Under the pieces are notes generated by a model, which did no database searches, was not told where the DNA came from, and saw nothing but the letters and a program-made list of their open reading frames with translations. 64,000 nt of DNA. It comes from Centroberyx gerrardi. Lineage: Eukaryota > Chordata > Actinopteri > Beryciformes > Berycidae. Each line of letters opens with the position of its first letter. Within the stretch, counting starts at the first letter, position 1. This document shows, in pieces, positions 27,901-39,960 of the stretch. Location of the stretch: NCBI RefSeq assembly GCF_048128805.1, contig NC_136016.1:16931676-16995675 (forward strand), read 5' to 3'. The translations under genes were made by a program, and so were the position numbers.

Positions 27901-30900
27901 AGGTCCTTGTTATTGGGCCCTGAACACATCTCTAGACAAACTGTGTCTCTGTCTTTTAACTCCATATATCAAACCTGTATTTAAGAATATAAGAACTATA
28001 TTTGATTAATTCATTCAAAGCTTGAGCAACATACTAAAAAGCTGGTTCAGACATTTTACAAACTTAATAATACTGCAATGGGTTATACTATTTTTGTAAT
28101 TTAAATTGAGAGCTGATACTGTTCTTTGTTAAATGTTGTAAATTGGAAGTTAAATACTGTAAACATACTGTAACACACCACATGTGTGTCTCAAAGATCT
28201 AGTAACCAGGTGCAAGCAAAACTGGAATTTCCCTAACTGTTGCTTTGAGGATGCAGAAACAAAAACAGTGTTAGTTCATAAGCAGGGAGCAAAAACATCA
28301 GGGGTCCTTTATGATGGAGACCTACCAGTCCGCACTGCAGCCTCTCTGTGGGAGAGCCAGGGGATCCAGGATGTGGAGCTGCCGGCTGGAACATTGAGGA
28401 GACTTGGAGGGACAGAAAAGGTCACAATGTTGACACTATTTATCTATTGTCATGTGTCATAGGCATTTTTAAAGCTGCTAGGCAACTTTGCACCTTGACG
28501 ACCCCAAATGGCAGTGAGAGGTACTGCAACTGAAGACTTCAAAACCAAGAAATCATACAACTAGTCAGTAAACTGCACACTGCTCAGACCTAAATGTCTT
28601 CTTCTTAGTGGCTGGTGGGGTGGAGATGGTGAAGAGGTTCAGCTATTGTTAGTCAATCCAGCTTTCTCTGGAAGGAGCGCTTGTTCCTGTGTGCAAATAT
28701 TTCCTGCCAGTGACCATATCTGACATCAGAAATTAATCTAGCAAAATAGAATGGGACACTGGGATGGGACACTCTTCTCTATTGCAGCCCCACTGTGAAT
28801 TAGGCTGATAATATGGGTGTATTTTTACATACAGTTATTGCCTAGTGCAGCTTTAATTAATTCACTTAACTGCATCCATTCATCCATTTAGGAATCCTTG
28901 CATCCATCCATCCATGCATCCCTGCATATATGTATAAAACTATTCATACATGCATATATCAACCCCTACACACATACACGCATACATTCAGGAGCAGCAC
29001 AGACTGTAAAAATTAGATTGAGAGCAGTTGAGGCTTACTGTGGTGCCTCTGTAGCCCCAGCAGGAGGCGGAAGTGATCCCTGTTGACCTTCAGGCCAGCC
29101 AGGATGTCCTCCATCATCCACAGCTCTCTCTGGGCCTGAGACTGCTCCTGATAAGGAATGTGAGAGAGTGGAAGAAATTTATTTAGGAAGGAGCCTCAAG
29201 GTTTTGGAGAAGCAAACTGGTGACTTGAAGATCACAGGTCACTGATTAAAATCCATGGACACACAAACAAACAAATGAAATTTCTGTTTCCATAAAGTAA
29301 GTTAAGCATCCTCAAAGGCAGAGAGATACACCAGACTTCTCATATTAGTAGAAATTATCCAGTTTGTGATTTACAAATACCTGTGGCATTCCAAAGTTAC
29401 AGATGTGCTGAAGGTGTGAACGGATAACGGACAGTTCGCTCTCCATCCTCTCATACTGACTCCACACCCTCTCCATTTCCTGGATCAAAAGAAAGACACA
29501 TATTTATAAAAAAGACAAATACACTACCAATACAAAAGAAAACAAGGAAACCAAAGAAAAAAATTGATATAGAAACTATACCAATTTATGCTATGAAATG
29601 ATGAATGAATACAAAAAATATTCTGCATTTTTGGCAGTCCTACTCATACAGCACCATTGCCCCAAAGTCATTTGGGTTCACTGGCCCAGTCTTACGCACC
29701 AAAGACACGTCACACATTCTGGCGCGGATAGTGACCAGCTCTTCCTGGAGCAAAGCCTTCTGGGTCAGCGCTCCTTCCTGGGCGCGGGGCCCCTGGCTCT
29801 TCCACTCCTCCAGCTGCAGCCTCGTCACTTCTAATGCACACTGGACGCTGTCCTGGGAGAGGGACAAAGGGTTCAAATTAGTGGAGAGGTCAAAATATGC
29901 AAAATGGCCAGAATACAGCGGCAGAAAAGATGCATAACAGGCTAAGATTATGACTTGGTGCATGGTAGGAAGTTAACACAAGCAACTATCCAAATGCAGG
30001 TTAATTTTGACTGTGGTATTGACCGCACCAACCACTTTGATAGGTAACCAGCCAGTCCAAGTCTATTCACTTCCATTCTAAAGATCATATTTGACTGGTT
30101 AAACAGTGCAAGTGGCTGGTGAATTTTGGAATCCACTGTGGCCATGTGAACAAAATATTGGGTATACCAACACCTTAAGTATCATATGTAACTGTAACAA
30201 ATTTACTAGTCATGGATTGTGTGAGTAGTCTTGAAGCAGTGATGCAGTTGAACTAGTTACTGACCTTATCCACTTGTAGCTGCGCCAGCTCTATAGACAG
30301 AGACTGCAGAAGCTTGTCACACCCACACAGCCTAGTCAGCACAGCCTGAAGGAGGAAAATCAGATTGTCTATTTGGCAAGAAGCACCCAATAAAAAAACA
30401 TAATGATTTAAATAATGATACTGCACTTGGATGAACCATAAAGAAAAAGTGTGAATACTCACATCTGCATCACTCTCAAGAGGTCTGATTGGTGGAGTTT
30501 CCCTCAGGTCAGGCTTTGGAGGCTGAAAAGCATCATGGTCATCATTTTACTACATTGACCGCATTTCCAAATCCCTTCATCCTATTTTCAAAACCTTATG
30601 TGATTGTCAATCTAATTGTCATTTATTGTGAAGACCTATGTGCTCCCTGCAGTTAACCTTGAGTATTTTGAGTTCAGTGCTAGTATGTAAAGACTGAGCC
30701 ATTGTCTTACAAACGAACACAGCACAAGCTTCAGCGCTCTAACTAACATGTACAGCGAGGTTATATGGCTGACTTCATGCATCCAGGTATTATGAGTTTG
30801 ATCATGAATTTAACAGTGAAAATTTTTCCTTTCATGAGCATCACCTGTATTTCGGCACACAGCAGCTTCATGTAACCAATGTCATTACATGTAGCATAAA

Positions 30901-33900
30901 CATAGTAGCAATGTAGGACATGTTTGATTCAAAATATTCAGGCAAAACACAAAGACACAAGGACTTAATAATTTTGCACATAACAGTGCAATCAAACAGA
31001 ATAGCAATAATAACAAACACTATATGATTTATTAGTCACACAAAAATGGAAACAGTAAGCATTAGTGACAATAAATTAGTTACAATACAACAACTGACAT
31101 AAAACAACATACAGTCAACATTGCAGGACAACGTTATGTCTTTAAAATAGAAGTACTATTGTGTATATTGTTAAAAATTAGTTTGTTATTTCAACATCAC
31201 AATGTAAAAAGTCTTTGCTACACAGTAAGAGACACCACCACAATACAGCTGACATTTTTGAGCAGACATAACACCAGACATTTTGAGTACAAACAATACG
31301 ACACAATTGACATTTTTTTCCCAAATTGCCACCACACAAAAGACCATGAGAACACAAAGCGCAGCGAGGCGTGCTGTACCATAGCTGGCGGTAGCACACA
31401 GACAGACAAATGGCTGCGGTGATGGTGATGGTGGTGGTGGTGGTGGTGTGGGGGGTGAGGAGCATGTGCAGCTCTCGATGAGGGGGGCAAAGGGGGCAGT
31501 AAGTCTGCATGGGCCCCTGTAGAGTAGCTCTGAAGGGAGAGACAGGATTTACATAGGATCAAGTGAGAAAAACGTTAGAATATATGGCATTATATAAACT
31601 ATACTGTTGTACTGTATGGGATAAGTAAAATCCCACCAAGCAATGACATAAATCATCTGTTTTAATTGACCAGAGAAGGTCAAATAAAAGTGAGCAGTTG
31701 TTTGTTGTTGGATGTTTTGCTGTATATTAATTGTCCAAACTATATGTTACCTTTCCCAAAGGTCTTCGCCCACTCGGAATATGATGGACAGAGCCATATG
31801 TAGGCGTAGGCTATAGAAGAAAAAGAACATGAGGTATGAATAACATCACTTGTTTATGAATACATAATCTTCTCTTGCTCTGAATCTTCTGTGTGAACAT
31901 ATGCCTACATAATAAGTGTTAAGTGATTCCCTTAAAGCTGAAATCCCTCTGGTGACGAAAAATATTTGAAATTATATTTGGACTAATACCCAACTTCCAC
32001 GAAAGTATTAATTACATTATCAAAGAAGGTGTAGCAGCCAGTGTCGCTCACCAGTGAACAGTTCCCACCCCAGTAAAAATGGCTTCCTGGACCAGGTAAC
32101 GTAATTTGACTTTAAATGATTACAACTTTTGTAATGAAATTAGGCAATAACATCGCTTTGGATGGTGTAAATATTGCGACTTGATGGTAGCAGCAGCCTA
32201 CAGTGTGTGCCGCTAGCATATCAGTCAGGTTGGCCAAAAATTATTTTCAATGTAAGCTCTTTGGGTCGGCTAGTTCGCTAACTAGCTAGCGATACTCAGC
32301 TACCCAGCGCAGCTAACCTGTGTTGCCTTAATGTTAGTTGGATAGTTAGCAGACTTTCATCTTATAAATTTCAATAGTGGCCTATGGAGAGTGTCTCCAA
32401 CCATGGTAATACTGGTAATACTGACTCTGCAGTCCAGATGGATAAAATAACTAATTATTACTGGAAAAAAGTCCCAGATTCCAGCTTTAAAAGGATCCAG
32501 AAAACATTATAAAGTTGTTCTGTTCTACAATATGGTCAACCCAAGATACTGAATCAATCTTTTTGTATGTATTCTATGATCAAGGTAATCCAAAGAAGTC
32601 CTGACCCTGCTGAGATTTTGCCACCTTTCTGTGACAGGAGTGTTGGGAGTGGATTTGAACTCCAGCTTCGGTGAGGCGGAGGTGTAGCACAGAGTCTGCG
32701 GCATCATGATGGGGTCATCCTGGGGTCGAATGTCAACCCTCCCCACCGGTGTGTGAGGCCGTGACCCCAACTGACCTCTCGGGGTCAAAGAACCTGTTCC
32801 CATGTACTCTGTTTGGGTGGGCGGTGTGTTAAGGCCAGAGGCGTACGGGAGAGAATCTTCTTCCTGGTTTGGACCACATGGTCTTCTTCTGCTGAATTCG
32901 GGAGGACTGGGTGTTTTGGGCGAAGGGCTGCGTGAACACCAGAGAAAATAGAACAGAATGCCAAGGTTGTGACCCTTCTCAGATGATTTCTCCTTAAATA
33001 AACCACTGTGTTCTAAAAATACGGTTCACACACACACACAGATGTCTAGACAACTTCTCTACCTCTGACGCACACTCCGCCTCCCCCTCTGCTCCGGGTG
33101 CGACGTCCCCATTCTCCCGCCAGTGAGATGACTCGGTTCACTTAGAGTTCTACTGACGTGCCTGGGTTTCTGGGAGACACCGTCTCCAACTGAGGGAGAT
33201 TTAGGGAACTCCACCGACTCACTGCTGCCACCTATCTGTGTGAAATCCTGATAGCTTGAGCAGCGCCTGAAAGTTTCAGAGGTGTAAGGAGAAAAAAACT
33301 GTCCGTCATCTCACACAGTGCAATCATTTCCAACAACAATATTTGAGATTTAGCATATGACTCATAATGTTGTCATAATGTTGTACCTGTTGATGGAGCT
33401 GTCTGGCTCCATAGCAGCAGACTGACTGAGAGCTCGGACCCAACCCAACATATCCTCCTGAGTGTCGGCACTGAAGAAATACGAACGCATTCCCTGGTGC
33501 ACCACCTAGTTTTATAGAGATTATTCACAATGGTAAAATGACTCTCTTCATAAAGAGCTAAAAGTTACATATTATTCCGTTTTCATGATTCCGTTTTCAA
33601 TTATGGCTCATGGTTTTGCACTATGGCTCAGGATAAGTATAATATTCTTCATGACGTTTTGCAAATAAATGTATTCTGGTTAAAAGTTGAATTTAATTAG
33701 TTAAATTGAACGAGTCTTCACAGGCAGAACAGTCATGATGCTGGACCCTGATTGGACAACAGCACCAGCTCCTCAAATTCAAATGATGTAAAGATGCTGA
33801 GTGGAGGCTTTCCAGTGAATGTGTCAGTTCAAATGCTGAAAACGAATTATTACTCATTATTTAGTGAGAGGAGCCAATCAGGACCAAGTCCAGTTGTGAT

Positions 33901-34976
33901 GTGTTTACTGCCTGTAAAAAGGGTGCATTTTTAAAAATGTAATAATGTTAAATTTAACCACTCAGACAAAATCACATTTTAACAATCTTTACATTAAACA
34001 TCTTTGATCATATATGTATATATGTAACTCTTCCAATAATATGGGACCTTTAATTAAATGAATGAATAACAAATTATATGCACCTTGAAGGTGTGCTTTC
34101 TGTTCTTGCATTCTCGCGGTGTGCAGAAGAGGATGTTGTAGCTTGGTAGAGGGATGCTGCCGAGCACAGATTCTTCTCTACTGTCTGATAAGGGACAGAA
34201 AAGAAGTGAATAGAAGAAACATAAAGCATAAAGAGCAGATGAATGAGCTCTGTCCGGACACAATGCTCTGCTACTGTGCTGCCTTACTATGTGATTTCCT
34301 GACTTGTGCTTACCTTTATAATAAAACAGACAGTAGTTTGAGAGGACAAACCATCTTCTCTTCCATAGCTTCAAACCAGCACTATCCTGTAGAAGGAAAA
34401 TGAATGAACACTGATCAGTGCTGATCATTGATGATGTAGCCTAGATATGTTTATGAATATCAGAATTATGTTTTTCAAAAAATTACATTAACATCATTCA
34501 TCACAGTTAAGAATTCAATCACACACACCTCTACACACGATGTAGAGGTTGTAAATTGATAAGCAGACCATGAAACAAAAAATAAGGATGCTGTGTAGAA
34601 CATTACTTTTTTATTGAGCCATCCTCTGATGATCACAGGACAGTTTGGGTCTCTCTTGGCAGCCCTGCATCTTTTCCCAAACGTTTGCACCTTGTCATCA
34701 CCGCCCTGGTGCAGGAAGAGAGAATAATATGCTATCATTAGATATATTCATGTCCTGTATGTCCTCGCTCACAAAAACATGCAACATCACAATCCGTGAA
34801 CATGCAGCATTGCATTTGTGCGCATGAACAGCCTCACAAAATACACTGAAGCCATACACAGGTGTGTGCTCATAATGACAAGACAGCCATGCAAGCTGAA
34901 AACAAACTTTTTGGACTGGGAAGTAGGAAATGGTGGCCACACTGGATGCTTGGCTTACTCTGTCCTGGTCCTCCAT
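23048..34976 (-). CDS. plekha4: pleckstrin homology domain-containing family A member 4 (PEPP1)
   Basis: PI(3)P-binding PH adaptor; mammalian PLEKHA4 modulates Wnt signalling through the CUL3-KLHL12 ligase (family knowledge). Coding exons: 34976-34908, 34705-34607, 34386-34314, 34184-34084, 33505-33387, 33266-33063, 32927-32606, 31810-31751, 31529-31380, 30522-30463, 30345-30265, 29852-29700, 29479-29381, 29147-29039, one unplaced exon, 27092-26988, 26899-26834, 25993-25859, 25767-25297, 25067-24946, 24596-24484, 24324-23048. The total is at least 1,329 codons, well over the human protein (about 780). Residues ~35-150 are the PH domain, ~220-420 a Pro/Ser-rich linker and ~420-545 a coiled coil. 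PLEKHA4 is chosen over A5-A7 because of DSREESVLGSIPLPSYN in the PH domain, the absence of WW domains, the RVTVLRTSL C-terminus (human RVTLLQSSF) and synteny with ppfia3. The start ATG follows an acceptor-like CAG, so a 5' non-coding exon lies upstream. Confidence 0.9.
24606..24705. repeat. (GA)n-rich tract at plekha4 acceptor
   Basis: Nearly pure GA on the plus strand. On the gene strand it is the CT-rich polypyrimidine tract directly before exon 24596-24484. Confidence 0.93.
24892..24931. repeat. (CA)n microsatellite at plekha4 donor
   Basis: About 20 CA units. On the gene strand it is (UG)n starting about 14 nt after the donor of exon 25067-24946. Confidence 0.95.
26216..26240. repeat. 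(TG)n microsatellite
   Basis: About 12 TG units inside a longer TG-rich stretch (26150-26240), in a plekha4 intron. Confidence 0.9.
27093..29038. other. plekha4: plekha4 intron region with an unplaced exon
   Basis: 1.9 kb, AT-rich, with a degenerate LINE fragment in the middle. The flanking exons end in phase 1 and begin in phase 0, so at least one minus-strand exon of length 3n+2 should lie here. I found no candidate that I would defend. Confidence 0.6.
27835..28095 (+). mobile_element. degenerate LINE reverse-transcriptase fragment
   Basis: Broken plus-strand frames read VKDWKAQNIL, then LNLNKIEVLVIGP, then YLINSFKA and a serine/aspartate-rich stretch. This is the order of the C-terminal part of L2/Rex-type reverse transcriptases (W.AQN..LN.NKTEVLVIGP). 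Several stops and frameshifts make it a dead remnant. Confidence 0.6.
29039..30345 (-). CDS. plekha4: plekha4 coiled-coil exons
   Basis: Exons 30345-30265, 29852-29700, 29479-29381 and 29147-29039 encode VLTRLCGCDKLLQSLSIELA, QCALEVTRLQLEEWK, LLQEELVTIRARMCDVS, EMERVWSQYERMESELSVIR and LWMMEDILAGLKVNRDHF. The order and wording follow human PLEKHA4 (LLTKLCGQDRLLRRL, ERERVWDTYSGLEQEL, LWMVEDTLAGL). The last exon ends in phase 1, which does not match the next exon I can place (27092, phase 0). Confidence 0.88.
31380..31529 (-). CDS. plekha4: plekha4 exon with ten-histidine tract
   Basis: A 50-codon exon in phase 0, bounded by CTTCAG| and CTATG|GTACAG. It encodes PPLPPSSRAAHAPHPP followed by ten histidines (about residues 377-386) built from mixed CAC/CAT codons, then RSHLSVCVLPPAM. 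It occupies the place of the human proline-rich linker before the coiled coil. The histidine run is low-complexity and probably variable. Confidence 0.8.
33387..34705 (-). CDS. plekha4: plekha4 PH-domain exons
   Basis: Exons 34705-34607, 34386-34314, 34184-34084 and 33505-33387 encode the PH domain. In order they contain DPNCPVIIRGWLNKK (strand 1), LKLWKRRWFVLSNYCLFYYK, then DSREESVLGSIPLPSYN, RKHTFK, HQGMRSYFFSADTQEDM and the C-terminal helix LGWVRALSQSA. The basic KRRW segment and the tryptophan of the last helix are present, as expected for a phosphoinositide-binding PH fold. Phases 0, 1, 0 and 2 join cleanly. Confidence 0.93.
34974..34976 (-). other. plekha4: plekha4 translation start
   Basis: The ATG opens MEDQDRVSQASSVATISYF, which resembles human SLSLASSASTISSLSSLS. 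The 69-nt coding exon joins in frame to the PH exons. It is preceded by CAGA, suggesting an acceptor 1 nt upstream. Confidence 0.7.
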
Positions 34977-35689
34977 TCTGCAAGGGAAACAGAGAAATGT
35001 TGTCATTATAGGCCACAATTGAAGATGAGCAACAAAGATGCTCATGTGAAAATAAGGAGGAGAAGATGAGGCGATGAGGAAGATGAAAAGGTAAGTGAGG
35101 GGGAAACAGATAACAAATTGTTTCTCCTTTGTTATTGATCTTGCATTCAGATTAATATACCAGTCCAACTTTTTCCAACTAAACCTGCATCCAAAATAAA
35201 GTCTTCCACTTACAGAATGATCAGGACGACCACGCTACTCTGATTGCACAGGTGTGTTTATAATTAAGAAACTATCGAGTTCACTCAAATAACATATAAT
35301 TACCATAATTACTTGGCGGATACACACAAATCTGAAGTAATAATGGATTGTTTTGTATTCCTTAAAAGTCAATAAAATGAATAAAAAGTCAAGTCAATAA
35401 AATTAGATAAAGGTTGATTCCATCCTAAATAAAAAGATCCATGTCTGAGAAACCTCTGAACAACAGGAAAATATCAGGGAATATCATTACACATCATACA
35501 CTAATAAGAAACAAACAAATAATCCACATGTTGTAATCCTAGAAGTCTGAACGTTTGAATGAACTGGGTCAGATCTGAGTGTGGCCAAGACATCAGGCCT
35601 TACCAACAGAATCTGTATGAGACAGTCTCTGCAACACCTAAAAATAAAACATTACAAACCAGAGTTTCTCTAGGTGGATTCAGTCCAAT

Positions 35690-36200
35690 TAATCCCATCA
35701 ACACCACACTGTATCGTCCTAGTTTGCACACGACCGCGGTGTCACTGACACATTCCCATATGGCCGAGGATTTTCCCCATGCAGTCAACTGTTCATTCTC
35801 TTGAGAGAGTCGGTGTTGTGCACTCCCACCACCGGCACAACTCTCCCACAATTCTATTCTGAGCCATAACAGGCCGGCGCGCAACCCCGCCACGAAACTG
35901 ACAGGTGACAGCTGCGTCGCCGTGGTAGCAGGGAGGGGCCTGGGAGTGTGTGAAAACCAATCTGGCAGCAGCAGGCGAGGGCTGGTATGAGAGACATGCT
36001 TGGGAATGGGTCCCAAACTGTAGGCTGCACACCGGACTGCTGAGGACAGAAAACCAAAATAAAAGAGCGTGGTGTAGGGGAAGTGAAGTGGCATGTGGAA
36101 GACAAATGTGGAGGGAGGGGTGGAATTCACTGTGTCAGAGGTTTCTGCTTTCTGTAGTCGTGTTGGCTCTTCAGGAACACGACAGCAAGGTGAATCAGAG
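35690..36200 (-). promoter_or_regulatory. candidate CpG-rich promoter region of plekha4
   Basis: A CpG-enriched patch (CGACCGCGGTG, CCGGCGCGCAACCCCGCC, GCGTCGCCGTGG) lies 0.7-1.2 kb upstream of the plekha4 start codon in otherwise CpG-poor DNA. A 243-codon minus-strand frame also crosses it. The promoter role is inferred from position and composition only. Confidence 0.3.
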
Positions 36201-36469
36201 GTAATTCGGTTCAGCAAACTGTACCACATGACCACATGTAACATTTGGTTGTAACATGGGGTCGTCTTTCCCCATTGTGCGCCACAATTAATGGCCAACA
36301 GCACTCTACTGGTGGGACCCAGCACCTGCACCTACTATCCTACAGTCAGTTCCTATATACTCAACGCTCTTCTGGCTGTATAGTTATATATTTATATCTA
36401 TTTATACTCTGTTATACCACTCCAGCTCATGTGTACAGCTGTTTTCTTTTCTTTTTTCTTTTCCTTGCA

Positions 36470-36870
36470 GGGTTCAATGCACTCAGAACTCAATGTGCAA
36501 TATTCTCTATATATTTGTTTGTTTTTTTCTATTACTGACTTCCCTATCTTCCCATCATTGCAGTCAGATTCCAACAAAGAACACTGTGCATGCTGTACAG
36601 AAAAGACTATTTCCAAAATTTATATTTTTATTTTTTTATATACCACTTGTACTCATACTTTGTTTATATAGGTCTACTACTCCAAAAAACCTATTCCAGA
36701 AATTTCTGTTTTTAATTTTTTATGTACTACTTTTTATTATTTTCTGTTGTTTTATGTTTAATGTGACCTATGGGAGCAACCCACTAAGTCAAATTCCTTA
36801 TATGTGCCAACTGACTTGGCCAATTAAACCGATTCTGATTCTGATTCTAAAATTGATTCTGAATAAGTTA
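36470..36870 (+). mobile_element. LINE 3'-tail-like sequence
   Basis: A T-rich stretch ends in GGCCAATTAAACCGATTCTG followed by further ATTCTG repeats, the plus-strand counterpart of the tail at 18.1 kb. No coding part remains. Confidence 0.4.
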
Positions 36871-39429
36871 CACTGTAACTACCTTAGTACTTGCTATAGT
36901 AAAGTTTTTCACCGTATATACGCACTGTACAGCCATTGTAGATAATCTTTCCATAAACAACAACAGCAACAGACATGAAGATTCATGAGAAACATCTAAA
37001 ACTGAGCCACCACAAACACTCGTGGGTGACCCTGTGATTTTACATGGTTAACATTAGCAATCTACGCCAGTATCAACCACAGTCTCCTGATAGTGAGACT
37101 CAGAGTAAATGAGAGAAAACAAGCAAGCCTTTGTCAGAGATGAGAGCGGAGACTACCAACCTCATAGCTGTCGGGGGTTACGTGGGTGTCGTGAAATATT
37201 TGGAAAATCTCCTTCTTAATCAGTGGGGGTCACTTGTTCGGGGAGGAGAAGACTTAAAATGCTAAAGAGCGACAGAGGGGAGGACAAATGGTGGGTTTGT
37301 GTACCACACAGAGTGCGCTTTGTGGTGCCCAAGGACTCCGGAGCATCATGTGAAGTTGGACACAGAGCATGTTGAATATATCAGCCCGGAAATTATCATC
37401 CTGCTCCATCAACAAAAACATTTGCATGTCTCCTACATTGTCGTGTCTTCAAAAGTCAACAAAATCATCGCTATACATTTGACCTTGATAAGTTAAGTAG
37501 TGACGCAAGCCACTCTCTTTTCTGCTGATTTGATTTCCTGAGTGGATTTCCTAATGAAGAAATGGGATAGTTGTACACAGTTTATTTCATCCTGCCATAG
37601 ACAGTGAACTTGGGTTTTATGAGATATAAAAGTTGCTGGGTAAAGACAACTGGGATGTCAAAGCTTCACAAAGCTGAGGATAAGTCCTCCAGTCTCCTAT
37701 TTCAACCACAGACAATGGATCACATCAGGCCAACAATAGAGCAGCACACTGCTTCACAATCCTGATATATAAACCTGAATATAGACTGGTAAATTGCAAT
37801 TGTTAAATTAAATGGAAAAAATAGCATGAATAAATGTAAAAGTTCATCCCAAATAGCTCTGTCTCTGCAATAACGGTGATAGACACTTCAAACAGTTCTG
37901 ACAATGCTATTTAGCATTATGTGTGAATAAATCATAAAGATGCCATATTGCTGTACCTGACTAATTGCACCCGCCTGCTGGCTGCTTCAAGCTCCATCAC
38001 TTGGCACGCTTCCTCACAGCATCTCCTCAGGCTTGGCTGCCCTCTTCCTGGCTACCACACTCTCCTGTTGCCCATGCAATCACAACACTCTCCTGCTACT
38101 CCGCTTCTCTCCTTCAGCGTGTGAATCTCCCTTTCTGTTTCTCACTCCGTCGCTCCCTCCCTCCGTTCTGACTTCTATCAGCAGTGTTTGTCCGGTGATC
38201 TACCTACGCTGGCCGTTAACACTCAGCCGGTCTTTCTTCCCTCTAACAGTACACTCTCTGTGTTCCCCCTTCCTTCTCCTTCCCCCCCTTCTTCAGCGCC
38301 TCCGTCCCTCCCTCTCACCCTGCCCTGCACAGCCTCTCTGTCTTTCGCTGAGTGTGGGATTGTGACTCGGGAATTTACAAAAAAAACAGCTGTTCTCTTC
38401 TCCCATTCTTCTTCGCTGCCCTTTGCAATGCTTGAATATCATTTCCCAGCTAGCTGGATCTAGACTCATGCCATTTAGAGATTTGGATTTTCATCGTTGA
38501 TAAAGGCCCGACCATTCAGAAAACAAAGGGGTAACACTGGCACAGAAAATGTGAGGGTTTGGAGATTTTGTGTCACTCTCAAATTGATTAACAGCTCTTG
38601 GCATAACAGCATATTGTATGTGAGAACTAATGAGCTTTAGAAATAAGACTAGGAAAGAAGAATCTTATGTTAAAATGGCTTGAGAAGATTCCAAACAGCT
38701 TATTTTAGGTTATTTATAAGGGTTTGTTCAGCCAAAAGTAAAACAATTGTAGACAAATCCGCAGTTTATTGTAAATTATACCCACAAATGATACCCTCAA
38801 AATGTCTGATGGGGTATTTAATCTATCAGAAATAAACCTCATTGGCTTATAATTAGTCAGTCTAGACTTGATGGGTTTCCACAATTAAATAAAAGAGTTT
38901 TCCCTGATGATAGGCCCTTACTCAGGATATTCTGCTGCATTGACTCAGCATCTTGTGGATTTCTTCTTCAAACATATTCAAGTTGAAGTACTTAGTGGCC
39001 TAATTCACTCAATTTGCATGCAGTACAGTATAAAGAAGGTACTCAGCTGATCCGGCAGTAGGGAAACAGGTGCACAATTCTTTAAAACGAGATGAATAAC
39101 AACATTTTCAGTCATGAATAATGTCATAACCAAGACAGGGAGACAAACACTCAAAGGAAAAGAGAGAGAGAGAGCAGATACTCAGTGGCCGACCACTACA
39201 GATGCCTCAGGAGAGTTGGCATTATTGCTGTACAAGAAGAAGATATCAAAGGTATTTTTAGCACTATGATAAGAGCAAGGAAGATAGGAGAAAAGTCAAG
39301 TCTAAAATTACTCTCACAGGACAGCGGCCTAAATGTCTGGCTGGTTGGTGGCACAATATTTAAATGTAGTGTAGGAGTGGTGTGGTGAAAAATGCCTCAT
39401 GCTGTGTCTGGAAATCTCACATTTTTAGT

Positions 39430-39960
39430 ACATTTTTGCCAATATTGTATTTGTGAACAGGGTTGGAGCCATTCATGAACAGAATTGAGAATGCATGGTA
39501 AATTCCAATTCAGTTCCTAGAGTTGGAATTGGAATTGGAATGTCACCCAGCTCTAAGGAAACAGAATTGGAATTTAATTGGAATGACAAGAAACAGAACT
39601 GAATTCCATTAAATTCCATTTCTAAGAGAGATTGTGTTGACTTGCTAAACACTATAAATCAAACAATATGAATAAAATAAAGTTAAGACAGTTAAATCAA
39701 ATACATTCAGTCATAATGTATGTCACCCTAACCCTAACCCTTAGATATTATGCATCAAATACCACCTGAAAGGTCCCTTTAACATTTTATAATATTCAAT
39801 ATTGATAATATTGAACACTACATGTAATATCAGACAAAAAAAAAAAAACATGGAATTTCACAGAATTTCACTGAATTAAATTTAACTTCCCGAAAATCCA
39901 TTTCAATTCCAATTCTGTTTCCTGAAGGTTTTTTTTTCATTCATTGAAAATGGTTCAGTT
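39430..39960. repeat. AATTCC/GGAATT-rich dispersed repeat
   Basis: Many short direct and inverted copies of GGAATTGGAATT and AATTCCATT surround an AT-rich core. It looks like a decayed palindromic transposon, but the ends are not clear. Short CCCTAACCCTAACCC (39726-39740) lies within it. Confidence 0.4.

Noticed and set aside
37960-38463. Plus-strand frames of 68-110 codons in a pyrimidine-rich block
   Set aside because: Composition (TCC/CTC-rich) explains the openness; no conserved pattern.
39725-39741. CCCTAACCCTAACCC as interstitial telomere repeat (also near 43816)
   Set aside because: Only two units each, one of them within a MITE; too short to suggest a fusion or telomere.
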